This document shows positions 34,403 to 44,676 of a stretch of 62,568 bases of DNA, piece after piece. The DNA is from Kofleriaceae bacterium. Its GTDB lineage: Bacteria > Myxococcota_A > Polyangia > Haliangiales > Haliangiaceae. The notes beneath the pieces were generated by a model. The model did no database searches, had not been told where the DNA came from, and was given only the letters and a program-made list of their open reading frames with translations. The translations under genes and the position numbers were made by a program. The stretch covers positions 1 through 62,568 of the forward strand of contig JANTGM010000024.1 of the NCBI GenBank assembly GCA_024762925.1. Direction: 5' to 3'. The first letter of the stretch is position 1. Each line of letters opens with the position of its first letter.

Positions 34403-37108
34403 GTGAACACCCCGGGTACTGGCCCCTCATTGCAGAGGCTCGGCAGGTATCACCTGTCCGAGTGCCTGGGCGGTGGTCCAACAGGCGAGGTGTTTCGGGC
34501 CAAGGTCTATGGCGTCGCTGGAATGGACCGAGAGTTTGCCGTCAAACGCTTTCACTCAAGCCTTGTCGCCGATCCACGAGTAGCGGCGGCACTGGCAGTG
34601 GCAGCGCGAATGTATGGAGCCTTGGAGCATCCGCGCATCGCACGTCTTCATGAGTTCGGTGAGGCGGGAGGCCACACCTTCACAGCGACCGAGTACGTCC
34701 CGGGTCTGGACCTCGCGCAGCTCATTGACCAAGGCAAGCTTAGCTTGGGAGCTGCCGCGCGACTCGTGGTTCAAATTGGCAGAGCGGTTGGCTATGCCCA
34801 TGGGCGTGGCCTCTCTCATCTTGGGCTTTCGCCAACCAACGTGGTTTGCAGCAACCGTGGCGAAATCAAAGTCACCGACTTTGGGGTGCTGCCTCCGCGA
34901 CTCCCCTCCGATCCGGCACAAGACGAGTCGTTGCGACAACGACTGTGCTACTTGGCTCCCGAGCAGCTTGAGGGCGTAAGAACATCTCCGGCCACAGATG
35001 TCTACCAGCTGGGAACCTTGGCCTATGAACTGATGCTTGGGCGAAGACCATACCAAGGCCGCGACAACGTGGACCTCGCGCAGCAGATGTTGGGCATGCC
35101 CATTCCCGAAACCGACCTGCCAAAACCCTACGATAAACTCTTACGAAGGGCCCTCGCACGTTCTCCCTTCGAGCGTTTCCCCGATGCCGGCGCGATGGCC
35201 GATGCCCTCGAGGCCGCTCTCCGTTCTTCCCCTACTCCAGGAACTGCAGCCGAAGCAGGGGAGGCGGTATCGAGCCGTCTGGAGATGCTGCGAGAGCAAC
35301 GAGAAGGGCAAGCGTCTGGGGTGCTGAGCTTTCCAGTGCCAGCCCCACCAAAGGCTCCTAAAGAAGAAGTCTTAGCGCAGGTTGCCTCGCCACCACCAGC
35401 CCCAAGCAGCAGGGCGCCCCTGGCTCACACCATGCTGGGCACGGTGCCAGCCATTCCTGGACGGCCTCCATCTGCCGCAGAGACTGTGCCATACCTCGAC
35501 GACCTCGAAGCTGACGATGGCGGCTTTCAAAGTGACGAAGCACCCACTCTTGGCGGACTGAGCAGCGATCAAGCCCCAACTGTCGTTCGCCCCGACTTGG
35601 TTGAAGACAACTTGAGCGCCGATATGGAACTCGGCCCAGCTGGAACGGATCCCTCAGTTGCTCCCCGAGATTTACTCGGAGGGGTTGCTTCGGCCTACAC
35701 AACGCCGGACGAGGCTCCAACGCGCATCCAAGCGAAACCACGTGCCGAGACACAGGACAAGGAAACCGTCGTCGGCGATGAGGTTGCGGGCGGTGATGAT
35801 GTCTTCTCTCTTTCCGTCGAACATGGAAGCCGTGGTCCACGCCGTTTGGAATCTACTCTTGGCGAGCTTGGCGAGCTTGAGCCATCGGGCATCTACGAAG
35901 CACCACCCGGCTCAGCCCCGGCCAAGAGCTTTGCTGCCACGGGTCCCTCTGTGCCGGTGATTCCAGCCATTCCGCCGATTCCCGCTATGCCCGCGGCGTC
36001 ATCCACGCCAGCAATTCCACCCGTTCCAGATATGCCGGCTATGTCCGCGGCGTCATCCACGCCAGCAATTCCACCCGTTCCAGATATGCCGGCTATGTCC
36101 GCGGCGTCATCCACGCCGATCCCACCGGTCCCGGATATGCCATCGGTGCCAGAGACGATCGTCGGGCCAGACTTCTCGGTCGAGGATGACCCGTATTCCT
36201 TCACAAACGATCAATCAGAACTTATCTCAATTCCAGAAGGAGCTCCGGAGTCGGTTCCGATTCCGCCGCTACCCTCTGTTGACTCTGGTATTGGCAGCCG
36301 TGGTCATCGCATGCCCGCAGAGCTCTTGCCTGCAGCGACCACACAGGATGTTACCAGTTCGGGCAAATCGATGCTGCTGCCGGCGATTCTTGGTGGTGCG
36401 GCGTTGGCCGTTGGTGGCTTCTTTGGCTACCGGCACCTCACAGCTAAGGACGACTCTGGTGAAACCACCGCCAAGGTTGTCGCTCGCGATGCCGGCATAG
36501 TGATTCCGGCGGCCGACCCACAACCTGAGCCGCTCGATATGGATGCGGCTCTCACGGTGGCAACGCGCCTATCTGATGCAGGTGTGGCGGTCGTAGAAGC
36601 TACAACACGAGACGCGGCAGAAGGTGTTGTCTCGGTCGATGCAGCGAGCGTTGTCACCGAACCCAGCATTCCCCCCCCAGCCCCTGGCGGGCGCCTGCGA
36701 ATCCAGACCGTCCCACCAGGCGCGAAGGTGTATCTCGATGGAACCATGGTCGGAACAACTCCAGTGGACCTTGACGCCTCAACCGACCAGCACCGACTCG
36801 CACTCTTGCTCGCAGGGCATGACCTCTACACCGGCGAGATCAAGGGAACGGGACAACTCAACATTGAGCTCGCCGAAGTGACTCCGCCCGGTGGTCCAGC
36901 TGGCATCAAAGTGCGTTGCAGACACAAAAACCGCTACTACGTCTATGTGGACAATGACCCAGTGGGCCAGCTCTGCCCTTCCGAAAGGATCGGCGTCTCA
37001 AAGGGGTCTCATGTCGTCGAGATCTACGATCCACTCACGGACTCTCGCAAGGCCTTCAGTGTTGACGTTTTGGACACAAGACTGAGCGTGCGAATCAAAG
37101 TCGACTAA
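34403..37108 (+). CDS. membrane pseudokinase with PEGA domain
   Basis: A 901-residue protein. The kinase fold (about 14-275) keeps the ATP-anchoring Lys48 (FAVKRF) and DFG (159-161), but the catalytic HRD is HLG (139-141), and the glycine loop is GGGPTGEV. Loss of the catalytic Asp predicts a pseudokinase. A 370-residue Pro-rich acidic linker follows with three PPVPDMP repeats, then one membrane helix (AILGGAALAVGGFFGY) and an extracytoplasmic PEGA domain (RLRIQTVPPGAKVYLDG), ending in a beta-rich tail with two Cys. It probably relays or scaffolds signals. Confidence 0.9.
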   Translation: MNTPGTGPSLQRLGRYHLSECLGGGPTGEVFRAKVYGVAGMDREFAVKRFHSSLVADPRVAAALAVAARMYGALEHPRIARLHEFGEAGGHTFTATEYVPGLDLAQLIDQGKLSLGAAARLVVQIGRAVGYAHGRGLSHLGLSPTNVVCSNRGEIKVTDFGVLPPRLPSDPAQDESLRQRLCYLAPEQLEGVRTSPATDVYQLGTLAYELMLGRRPYQGRDNVDLAQQMLGMPIPETDLPKPYDKLLRRALARSPFERFPDAGAMADALEAALRSSPTPGTAAEAGEAVSSRLEMLREQREGQASGVLSFPVPAPPKAPKEEVLAQVASPPPAPSSRAPLAHTMLGTVPAIPGRPPSAAETVPYLDDLEADDGGFQSDEAPTLGGLSSDQAPTVVRPDLVEDNLSADMELGPAGTDPSVAPRDLLGGVASAYTTPDEAPTRIQAKPRAETQDKETVVGDEVAGGDDVFSLSVEHGSRGPRRLESTLGELGELEPSGIYEAPPGSAPAKSFAATGPSVPVIPAIPPIPAMPAASSTPAIPPVPDMPAMSAASSTPAIPPVPDMPAMSAASSTPIPPVPDMPSVPETIVGPDFSVEDDPYSFTNDQSELISIPEGAPESVPIPPLPSVDSGIGSRGHRMPAELLPAATTQDVTSSGKSMLLPAILGGAALAVGGFFGYRHLTAKDDSGETTAKVVARDAGIVIPAADPQPEPLDMDAALTVATRLSDAGVAVVEATTRDAAEGVVSVDAASVVTEPSIPPPAPGGRLRIQTVPPGAKVYLDGTMVGTTPVDLDASTDQHRLALLLAGHDLYTGEIKGTGQLNIELAEVTPPGGPAGIKVRCRHKNRYYVYVDNDPVGQLCPSERIGVSKGSHVVEIYDPLTDSRKAFSVDVLDTRLSVRIKVD
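35993..36117 (+). repeat. 54-bp in-frame tandem repeat in pseudokinase linker
   Basis: Two full 54-bp units (35993-36046, 36047-36100) are identical or nearly so, followed by a partial third. Each encodes 18 residues including AIPPVPDMPAM. Near-identity at the DNA level suggests recent slippage or unequal recombination. Confidence 0.85.
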
Positions 37109-37185
37109 TTCATCAGAGTTGGATCGAAGAACGAAGCGTCTAGCAAAAACCGGCTAGCTCTTGCCTTCGTCACACCGATGCTGCG

Positions 37186-38051
37186 CTAGATTTCGAGTGT
37201 CATGCCTTCAAAGGCACCGACAACTTCGATTTGCCCAGCACCCCTGCGCTCGAGCTCCTGGGCACACTTGCGAACGTTCTCATCAACCATGTCATCGCTG
37301 TGGTCTTGGTCGTAGTGAAAGAGAACCAGTTTGCCAACCTCAGCACGAATCGCTACGGCAGCGGCATCAACGTAGCTTGAGAGCCCTCGATGACGCCTCT
37401 CCTCTTGCTCCTCGGGCGTGTAAGTGGAGTCGTGAACCAGCACGTCGGCACCTCGGTAGAACTCGACGATCGCATCCGGCGCCCCCTCCGCGGGATATCC
37501 CGCATCCGATGCGTAGATCAGAGTTTTTCCATCTTCCTTGATCTGAAACGAGAGAGCGGAGGTCTCACCGTGAGGCAACTCCATACTGCAAATCTCAAGG
37601 TTGGATACCCGAAAGCACTGTCGCTCGCGAACACCCTCGAACTTGATCGTCGCCCCCAAGTTCTTAAGGGTGTAGATCGGCGAGAACTGCGGATTCATTT
37701 GGCCTTCGAGCACAGCTTCCACCCGATCGGAGGTCCGGGCATTGCCATAGATGTTGAGCGTATTGCCTGGAATGAAGACTGGGGCGAAGAAAGGAAACCC
37801 TTGAATGTGGTCCCAGTGTCCGTGGGAGAGCAAGACCGTTGCCTTGCCCTTGCCACCGCCAAAGTCGTCCTCGATGGGCAGCGCGTTTTGCAAGACCGCA
37901 GTGCCAAGAGGGACAACACCTGTCCCCATGTCGATGACACACAAATGGCCCTTGCTGTCGATGATGGACAGACAGGGAGTATTGCCGCCGTAGCGATTGG
38001 TGCTCGGCCCTGGCGCCGGAATCGAACCTCGCACTCCCCAGACGTCGAGCC

Positions 38052-38055
<4 letters not shown>
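37186..38055 (-). CDS. MBL-fold metallo-hydrolase (PhnP / cAMP-phosphodiesterase-like)
   Basis: A 289-residue metallo-beta-lactamase-fold protein. It starts with the subgroup signature GVRGSIPAPG...NRYGGNT and has the zinc ligands SHGHWDH, a later His (PHGE), Asp (YASDAGYP) and a final His (LFHYDQDH). Members cleave phosphodiesters such as cyclic nucleotides or RNA-derived cyclic phosphates. Its ATG overlaps the stop of the upstream paralogue (ATGA), so they are coupled. Confidence 0.9.
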
Positions 38056-38984
<929 letters not shown>

Positions 38985-39064
38985 GCGCGATTTGTGAGGC
39001 TATCATGCTGAAATACCAAGATCCAATGCCAGCGTGGAGAGTGATAATGAGAGAGATTCAACCC

Positions 39065-40042
39065 CTATGGCCCAAATGCGACCGCCAAGCGACCACGCCC
39101 TTGGCGTCGTTGGTGGATGAAGAGTAACGACTTGGTTCCATCGAGCAATGGTGCCGGGCCTCCGGCACCAGCTGGTCCCGCTTCCAGAATCGGCTCACCA
39201 TCGAGAAACGCAGCCCACTCCTGCAAATCGAAGCTGCCCTGATAGCCAATGGAAGAAATCCGGTCGCCATCGCTTGTGGTGCCTTCGCCAGCGTAGAACA
39301 AGCCAAAGTGCTCACGCCCCGCAGAGCTAACCTGTCTTCGCAAGGCTGGTCCACGGATGCCAACAGAGTCAAAGGCGTTGGCTGTGCCGATTCTTGCCCT
39401 TACGAGCGACCGGGCCTCTCCAAACGCTGTAGCCCCCACACCCTCGCGAAGCAAGACCTCTTCGCCAGCTGGGTCGACATAGACCATGAGCCATGTCTCC
39501 TCGCCCACGATGACATCGGGATCTCGGGCCGCGCTAACCAGCGGATTTGCGGGATCTTTCTGAAAGCTCAGTCCACCGTCGCTGGAGCGAGCAAGACCAA
39601 CGCTCGGGTTCTCGTCGCTTCCTTGGTAGTATAGGAATAGTTCTGATCCCTCAACAACGAGCGTTGGAGACCGAACAACCCCTTCTTCCCAATCAAGGCT
39701 GGCCTCGAGCACAAGCTCAGGTGGTTCGGCAGGTAGCGCATCCAATGACTCCAGTCGTACGCGCCATATCTCGCTGCCCTCGCTGTCCTTGCGCGTATAG
39801 AATATTTCGTAGCGCCCGTCATCAAGCAAGCGCCCAGTAGGATCGGTTAGGCTCACGACTGGCTGAGCCAGAATGTAGGGTTCATCGGCCGGCGTCTCGA
39901 AGTCTGGTGGTGCAAATTCGTACGGGCCCGCCCCACTCTGCGGCAAACTATCGTCGCCTCCTCCGGATTCGGCAAAAGGCCCCAAACCACAGGCCTGCAG
40001 CGACAGGGCGACCAGCGCAAGAGTTATTCTTAAATGCATCAT
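39065..40042 (-). CDS. lipoprotein with glycosidase-like beta-propeller features
   Basis: About 325 residues. The signal peptide ends SLQAC, a lipobox. The rest has repeats typical of five-bladed GH32/GH43/sialidase-like folds: YEIFYTRKDSEGSEIW, ELFLYYQGSDENPSVGLARSSDGGLSF, WLMVYVDP, FGLFYAGEGTTSDGDRISSIGY. Active-site carboxylates cannot be assigned. The ATG at 40042 lies 2 bp after the upstream FadL-like gene, so it ends a four-gene operon. It may be a surface sugar-binding or glycosidase protein, or a non-enzymatic propeller. Confidence 0.65.
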   Translation of the reverse strand: MMHLRITLALVALSLQACGLGPFAESGGGDDSLPQSGAGPYEFAPPDFETPADEPYILAQPVVSLTDPTGRLLDDGRYEIFYTRKDSEGSEIWRVRLESLDALPAEPPELVLEASLDWEEGVVRSPTLVVEGSELFLYYQGSDENPSVGLARSSDGGLSFQKDPANPLVSAARDPDVIVGEETWLMVYVDPAGEEVLLREGVGATAFGEARSLVRARIGTANAFDSVGIRGPALRRQVSSAGREHFGLFYAGEGTTSDGDRISSIGYQGSFDLQEWAAFLDGEPILEAGPAGAGGPAPLLDGTKSLLFIHQRRQGRGRLAVAFGP

Positions 40043-40044
40043 CG

Positions 40045-41373
40045 CTAAAATCGCATCCGATTTGTCACACCAACCTGCCAAACCCAACCTTCGGAATGAT
40101 AGTCCCCAACCGGGTCAACGGGGGAAATCTTTTGATGATCGCGCCGAGCAAGTCTGGTTGCCGCAAGGCTCAGGTCCAGTGAGAGAGGCTCCAGGAGAAT
40201 TTCGGTCCAATCGTGCAGACTTAGGCCTAGCCCCATAGAAGCGGTGTGTTTGTCGTTGTCTACGAAGTTTGTGACGCCCACCTGCTCGGGGGCTGGTGAT
40301 GGCTCATAGGCATAGCCTGCTCGGCTGTGCAGCGTGACTTGTCTGCGCTCCAGTGTCTTCCACTCCACGCCAACTCGCGGAATCAAAATGTCGTGGAAGT
40401 TGGCAGGCGCCAAGCTCGCAGCTTCTGGTGGAGTAAGAAATTCGTTGAACTGCCCTAGTTCCAGAGCGCTTTCCAACTTGGCAGCGGGATTGGAAAAGCG
40501 CGACCATCGGTGCAGACTCAAGTCCGCCACTACCACCAGAGTTTTTCGCAGCCATGCCTCCGCTCCGAGGGAAATCTCGGCGGGTTGAAAGTGTGAGAGT
40601 GAGATGGAGCGAAGGTTAACCGATGCGTCCGCGACGATTGGCTCGCGCATCGCAGCTCCGATGTCTCCTTCAATGTTGATGCTCAGGTCGGTAACTGGCT
40701 GGACCTCGCCTCGGTAGGCTGCACCCAAGCGAAGCCATGGTGTTGCCTGATAACCAACGCCAGCAATGGGATACGCCCGTGTTGTGATGTCGACGTCCAT
40801 GTCGAGCACGAGTTCCGAGTCGTTCGCATCGGGAAAGCCCACGCGACCGGTGAGCGTCACCACACCGGAGGTCGCGGTAAGATAGCCAAGCCCTCCGCCG
40901 ATGCTGAGCTTGTTGCTAATGGCAAAGCCGAAGTTCACGGCGAGAAAAAGTCGCTGCGGGCGATTGTCGTACAACGCGAATCGCGGCTGAGTTTGGCTGA
41001 GCGAACGAATTCGCATGAGGTGTTGATCTGGAAGGTAGACAGAGACTCCAGCACCAAGCCGAACACCTGCGACCTCCCCGGGCACGGCTACCGAAAGCTG
41101 GGTGCCTCGGGCAACATCAACACCGAGGTCCTTGTCGTTGAGCCGCAAATCTGGACGAGCTGCGCGATAGCTTAAATCTACCTCTAGAGTGGGAAGTGAG
41201 GCCAGAAGCGCAGGATTGTAGAAGTTGGCGCTACTGTCTCGGGCTCCGGCGGTATGCGCGCCACCCATGGAAGCTGCACGTGCTCCGGCACCAAACATCG
41301 TTAGCGGGTTTGCGAGACCAGGACGAGCGCATGCCGCAGTGATGGCGAGCGCCAGCAGTGCCTGGAATCTCAT
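40045..41373 (-). CDS. FadL/OmpP1-like outer-membrane transporter
   Basis: About 442 residues. A signal peptide ends GLANP, and the mature start PLTMFGAGARAASMGGAHTAGA...SSANFYNPALLASL is the classical FadL/TodX N-terminus (hatch region). The remaining 380 residues alternate as a 14-stranded barrel and end with Phe (NRMRF), as outer-membrane proteins do. Such porins import hydrophobic compounds. Its ATG overlaps the stop of a paralogue upstream. Confidence 0.88.
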   Translation of the reverse strand: MRFQALLALAITAACARPGLANPLTMFGAGARAASMGGAHTAGARDSSANFYNPALLASLPTLEVDLSYRAARPDLRLNDKDLGVDVARGTQLSVAVPGEVAGVRLGAGVSVYLPDQHLMRIRSLSQTQPRFALYDNRPQRLFLAVNFGFAISNKLSIGGGLGYLTATSGVVTLTGRVGFPDANDSELVLDMDVDITTRAYPIAGVGYQATPWLRLGAAYRGEVQPVTDLSINIEGDIGAAMREPIVADASVNLRSISLSHFQPAEISLGAEAWLRKTLVVVADLSLHRWSRFSNPAAKLESALELGQFNEFLTPPEAASLAPANFHDILIPRVGVEWKTLERRQVTLHSRAGYAYEPSPAPEQVGVTNFVDNDKHTASMGLGLSLHDWTEILLEPLSLDLSLAATRLARRDHQKISPVDPVGDYHSEGWVWQVGVTNRMRF

Positions 41374-42638
41374 AGCTTGACTCCTAGTGTGAAGCCACCT
41401 ATCAGAATTCTTCCATCTCCATGCACTGCAGGAGCACGAATGTCTGCTGGGTCTTCGAAGAGGCTTGCATCTTTGTGGTGTGTGCGCCCCACCAACTCGT
41501 GATTCTGCGCCCAAACATCAAAACGAAAAGGGAACTCGGTTTCGGGCCAAGCCAAGCCAAATCCCAAAGCCATTAGGTGTCGATGGTTGTCGAGCAGACT
41601 CTGCGGACCCGTCATCTCTGGTGCAGGCGAGTACAAAAATGCGTAGCCCGAGCGCAGGGACAACTCTGCGCGCCCAAACTCGTGAACCCACTCGGCTCCA
41701 AGTCGCGGCACTACAGTGTCATGAAACCCTGGCGCGGGCAGCATCATACCGTCTGGCAGGGGATTCTTGTTGGGCCGCAAGTACTGGCTCCAGCGTTTGT
41801 ACTCAAGTTGCGCCGAGATCTTGAGCTCCGAGTTGGCTTGGTAGGTGGCTTCGGCTGCCAGCATCGCTGGATCGTATTGCGGCGTGCCGACGATCTGCAG
41901 CAGCGGCAACGAGAGCGGAAGACTCGCGCTCAAGTCGTTGGTAATGGCGATGTCGTAGCCAGCGGTTGAGGAGCCTCGAGTGCTAACACCAAAGCCCCAA
42001 GCAGAATCGGCCCTTGCATATCGAGCTCCGACAACGGGCGCATAGTCACTGCGAAGTGATTGCTCCGATCGAGTGCGAAAGCGTCCCGCTCCATCGACGT
42101 CAACGTGGATCAATCCTTCGAGCGTTGCGAGCGCCAAGACCCCCACTCCAAGCCCCCAAGAATCACCGAGTGCATAGCCTAGAGCGACCTGAATTCCGAC
42201 AATCTCTGAGCGCGAGTCGAGCAGCGCAAACGTCGGCTCACCAAGCTTGGGTGCTCGCGCCCTTGCCACGGCCTTCCTCGGAACCATGATGCCAAGGGCC
42301 AACGTCATTCGCTCCCGAAGCGCACCTCCCAATCGCAAAGGCACCACCAGGCCAAAGGTGGTGGACACGGTGTTTTCGCCCGGGCTCTGACTGCCATCGA
42401 TCTCGAGATCGAGGTTGCCGTACGAAGCACCACCTGTGAGCAGCTTGTGGCGCACACGCCCGAGGCCTGCGGGATTTAGGTAGACACAATCGAAGTTGGC
42501 GCAACTCCCAACGCCCGAGCCCGCCATCGCTGCGGAGCGCCCGCCAAATCCGTAAAGCTCGAGAGGCGATCCTTCACTCTCGCGAGGCGTCGCCAAGAGC
42601 GACATCGTTGCCACACAAAATGCCAGAGCCCTCCACAC
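41370..42638 (-). CDS. FadL-like outer-membrane protein, paralogue
   Basis: A 422-residue barrel protein: signal peptide, then ELYGFGGRSAAMAGSGVGSC...CVYLNPAGLGRV, the FadL-type N-terminal pattern with two cysteines inserted. It shares blocks with its downstream paralogue, including FHDTVVPRLGAEW versus FHDILIPRVGVEW. GTG start, 22 bp after the Cys-rich lipoprotein gene, and ATGA overlap with the next gene. The pair could act on different hydrophobic substrates or as partners. Confidence 0.85.
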   Translation of the reverse strand: MWRALAFCVATMSLLATPRESEGSPLELYGFGGRSAAMAGSGVGSCANFDCVYLNPAGLGRVRHKLLTGGASYGNLDLEIDGSQSPGENTVSTTFGLVVPLRLGGALRERMTLALGIMVPRKAVARARAPKLGEPTFALLDSRSEIVGIQVALGYALGDSWGLGVGVLALATLEGLIHVDVDGAGRFRTRSEQSLRSDYAPVVGARYARADSAWGFGVSTRGSSTAGYDIAITNDLSASLPLSLPLLQIVGTPQYDPAMLAAEATYQANSELKISAQLEYKRWSQYLRPNKNPLPDGMMLPAPGFHDTVVPRLGAEWVHEFGRAELSLRSGYAFLYSPAPEMTGPQSLLDNHRHLMALGFGLAWPETEFPFRFDVWAQNHELVGRTHHKDASLFEDPADIRAPAVHGDGRILIGGFTLGVKL

Positions 42639-42660
42639 GGGCGCAGCGTACAGGAAGCTA

Positions 42661-43146
42661 CTACGGGCTGGCTGCGCAGAAGCTCTTCAGATTGCTGCCA
42701 GTCGCCTCGCCAGCCTCGGGAACTGGTTCGCCACCATGCTCTTTCATGAGATCAGCGTCGCGACACTCGTAGGCATCCCGACAGTCGCCGTTGCCTTCAC
42801 AGGTCTTCATGCAAAATCGCACTTCTGCGTTTCGGGGAGCACAGGTCCCACTGAAGGTGCAGACCTCATCGCCAGTGCAGTTATTCTCCGTGCGATCTTC
42901 GGTTTCCACGTCACACACACGGTTGGAATCGGTCGCAGGAAAGAAGCGCACACAGACCGCCTCCTCAGGACACGTGCCAACGTCGCAGCCAATGACCGTG
43001 CAGTACCCCCCGGGGCTATTGGTGTCGCAAATGCGGGTTCCATCGTTTGAACAATCGGTGCCGATGGAGCACGAGTCGCCAATTTCATTGCCACAGGCAA
43101 CGGCCGATAGGGCAAGACAGGCGAGCAGTGTGACACGTACGAACAT
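42661..43146 (-). CDS. Cys-rich lipoprotein, first gene of the FadL-like operon
   Basis: A 161-residue lipoprotein with lipobox SAVAC. The mature part has about 16 cysteines with EGF- or dickkopf-like spacing (CSIGTDCSNDGTRIC, CTVIGCDVGTC, CMKTCEGNGDCRDAYEC). Such proteins are common in Myxococcota; function unknown. TAGTAT lies 9 nt before the ATG. Downstream genes are 22 bp away and then overlap, so it is probably cotranscribed with the two porins. Confidence 0.75.
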   Translation of the reverse strand: MFVRVTLLACLALSAVACGNEIGDSCSIGTDCSNDGTRICDTNSPGGYCTVIGCDVGTCPEEAVCVRFFPATDSNRVCDVETEDRTENNCTGDEVCTFSGTCAPRNAEVRFCMKTCEGNGDCRDAYECRDADLMKEHGGEPVPEAGEATGSNLKSFCAASP

Positions 43147-43155
43147 GGGAGGCGG

Positions 43156-43161
43156 ATACTA
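43156..43161 (-). promoter_or_regulatory. putative -10 element of the FadL-like operon
   Basis: TAGTAT on the reverse strand, 9 nt before the ATG at 43146; same hexamer as before 26700. Confidence 0.45.
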
Positions 43162-43254
43162 CCCTGCAGCGGCCGGGCTTGCATCTTCAGACTCAGCTGG
43201 GGGCCAAGGAGTTGTCCCAAGCTTAGGAAAGTTGGTTCTACGCCATGGTTTCAA

Positions 43255-43260
43255 TAGGAT
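43255..43260 (+). promoter_or_regulatory. putative -10 element, leaderless start of dtd
   Basis: TAGGAT, 6 nt before the GTG at 43267. It faces the divergent -10 element at 43156-43161. Confidence 0.5.
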
Positions 43261-43266
43261 AAGCCT

Positions 43267-43719
43267 GTGCGCGGGGTCATTCAACGAGTCACAGAAGCAA
43301 GCGTCACCGTGGGTGGTGAGTTGGTTGGAAGCATTGGGCCTGGACTCATGGTGCTCATTGCCGCGGGTGAGGGCGACACTGAGAAAGATGCCGACGTTCT
43401 GGCCAGCAAGATCGCCAACCTGCGAATCTTCTCGGATTCGGAAGGCAAGATGAATCTCTCGGTGCTCGACACTGGCGGCGAGGTGCTTGGCATCAGCCAA
43501 TTCACACTATTTGGCGACGCGCGCAAGGGTCGGCGCCCCTCGTTCGTTGGAGCTATGGAACCTGTGCAGGCCAACGAACTTTACGAGTGTGTGATCAAAG
43601 GATTGCGAGCGGCCGGTGTCACCAAGGTCGCGACGGGTCGGTTTCGCGCCGAGATGAAAGTCGCTCTCGTCAACGATGGCCCCGTCACATTGCTAGTCGA
43701 CACCCATAAGAACTTTTAG
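43267..43719 (+). CDS. dtd: D-aminoacyl-tRNA deacylase
   Basis: A 150-residue Dtd. It hydrolyses D-aminoacyl-tRNAs (and Gly-tRNAAla) to keep D-residues out of proteins. It begins with [17 protein letters not shown], and both active-site signatures are present: SQFTL near residue 78 and NDGPVT near 138. Length and motifs are canonical. GTG start with a -10-like hexamer 6 nt upstream. The ABC permease gene follows after 15 bp. Confidence 0.96.
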   Translation: MRGVIQRVTEASVTVGGELVGSIGPGLMVLIAAGEGDTEKDADVLASKIANLRIFSDSEGKMNLSVLDTGGEVLGISQFTLFGDARKGRRPSFVGAMEPVQANELYECVIKGLRAAGVTKVATGRFRAEMKVALVNDGPVTLLVDTHKNF

Positions 43720-43734
43720 GAGACAGCAGAACTC

Positions 43735-44676
43735 GTGTTTGACAGCTCGTTCATACTTCGGCGCCTGGGTTCCAGTGCGATCGCGGTTGCGGGTGTCTCT
43801 GTCTTGGTCTTCCTCTTGCTGCACCTGATTCCAGGCGATCCAATCGATCAACTGGCCGGCGGTGAAGCGACTCCTGAGCAGCGTGAAGAGCTCGAAGCGT
43901 GCATGCACTTGAACGAGCCTCTGGGCACGCAATTCACGATCTTTCTCGGCACGATCGCGGATGGAAGCTTGGGCAGACAATGCCCAAATCCCGAGAGTAA
44001 GCCCACGGTGATGGAACGTATCATCGAGAAGCTCCCCTACACGATTGAACTCGCGATTGGCGGCATGGTGGTTGCCCTGCTCTTCGCCTTGCCATTGGGA
44101 ATCATCGCGGCTGTCAAGCGCGGCACGTGGATTGATGCGGCGGCGGCGGTCGTCTCGCTTTCCGGGCTCTCGATGCACACCGCCTTCATGGGGCCCTTGG
44201 CCTTGGTGATCTTTTTTGATCAACTCAGTTGGTTGCCGGGCCCTGCGGAAGCGGATGCGCCCTTTGCTTTAGTGCTGCCTTCGATCGTAATTGGCACGCA
44301 CCTGATGGCGATGTTGGCACGCATGACCCGCTCGTCGCTCGTTGAGGTTCTCGGCAACGACTACATTCGAACCGCTCGTGCGAAGGGCCTTGGACAGCGA
44401 GTGGTCTTGCTCAAACACGCCCTGCGCAACGCGCTCTTGCCCGTGATCACGGTCGCCGGCTTGCAATTCGGCTCGCTCTTGGGCGGAGCCATCATCACGG
44501 AGAAAATCTTCGAGCGCCCTGGTCTAGGAACTCTTCTGCTTGAAGGCATCAGCGAGAGAAACTACCCAGTTGTGCAGGGCACCGTTCTTGTCATCGCCAT
44601 CTCCTATGTCATCGTCAACACCCTCGTCGACCTAAGCTACGGCTTCATCGACCCACGCATCCGAAAGAACGCATGA
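43735..44676 (+). CDS. peptide/nickel-type ABC transporter permease (DppB family)
   Basis: A 313-residue inner-membrane permease with six hydrophobic segments. [28 protein letters not shown] is the DppB/OppB N-terminal signature, and [33 protein letters not shown] is the EAA loop that contacts the ATPase. GTG start. It overlaps the second permease by 4 bp. No ATPase or substrate-binding protein gene is adjacent. Confidence 0.92.
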   Translation: MFDSSFILRRLGSSAIAVAGVSVLVFLLLHLIPGDPIDQLAGGEATPEQREELEACMHLNEPLGTQFTIFLGTIADGSLGRQCPNPESKPTVMERIIEKLPYTIELAIGGMVVALLFALPLGIIAAVKRGTWIDAAAAVVSLSGLSMHTAFMGPLALVIFFDQLSWLPGPAEADAPFALVLPSIVIGTHLMAMLARMTRSSLVEVLGNDYIRTARAKGLGQRVVLLKHALRNALLPVITVAGLQFGSLLGGAIITEKIFERPGLGTLLLEGISERNYPVVQGTVLVIAISYVIVNTLVDLSYGFIDPRIRKNA

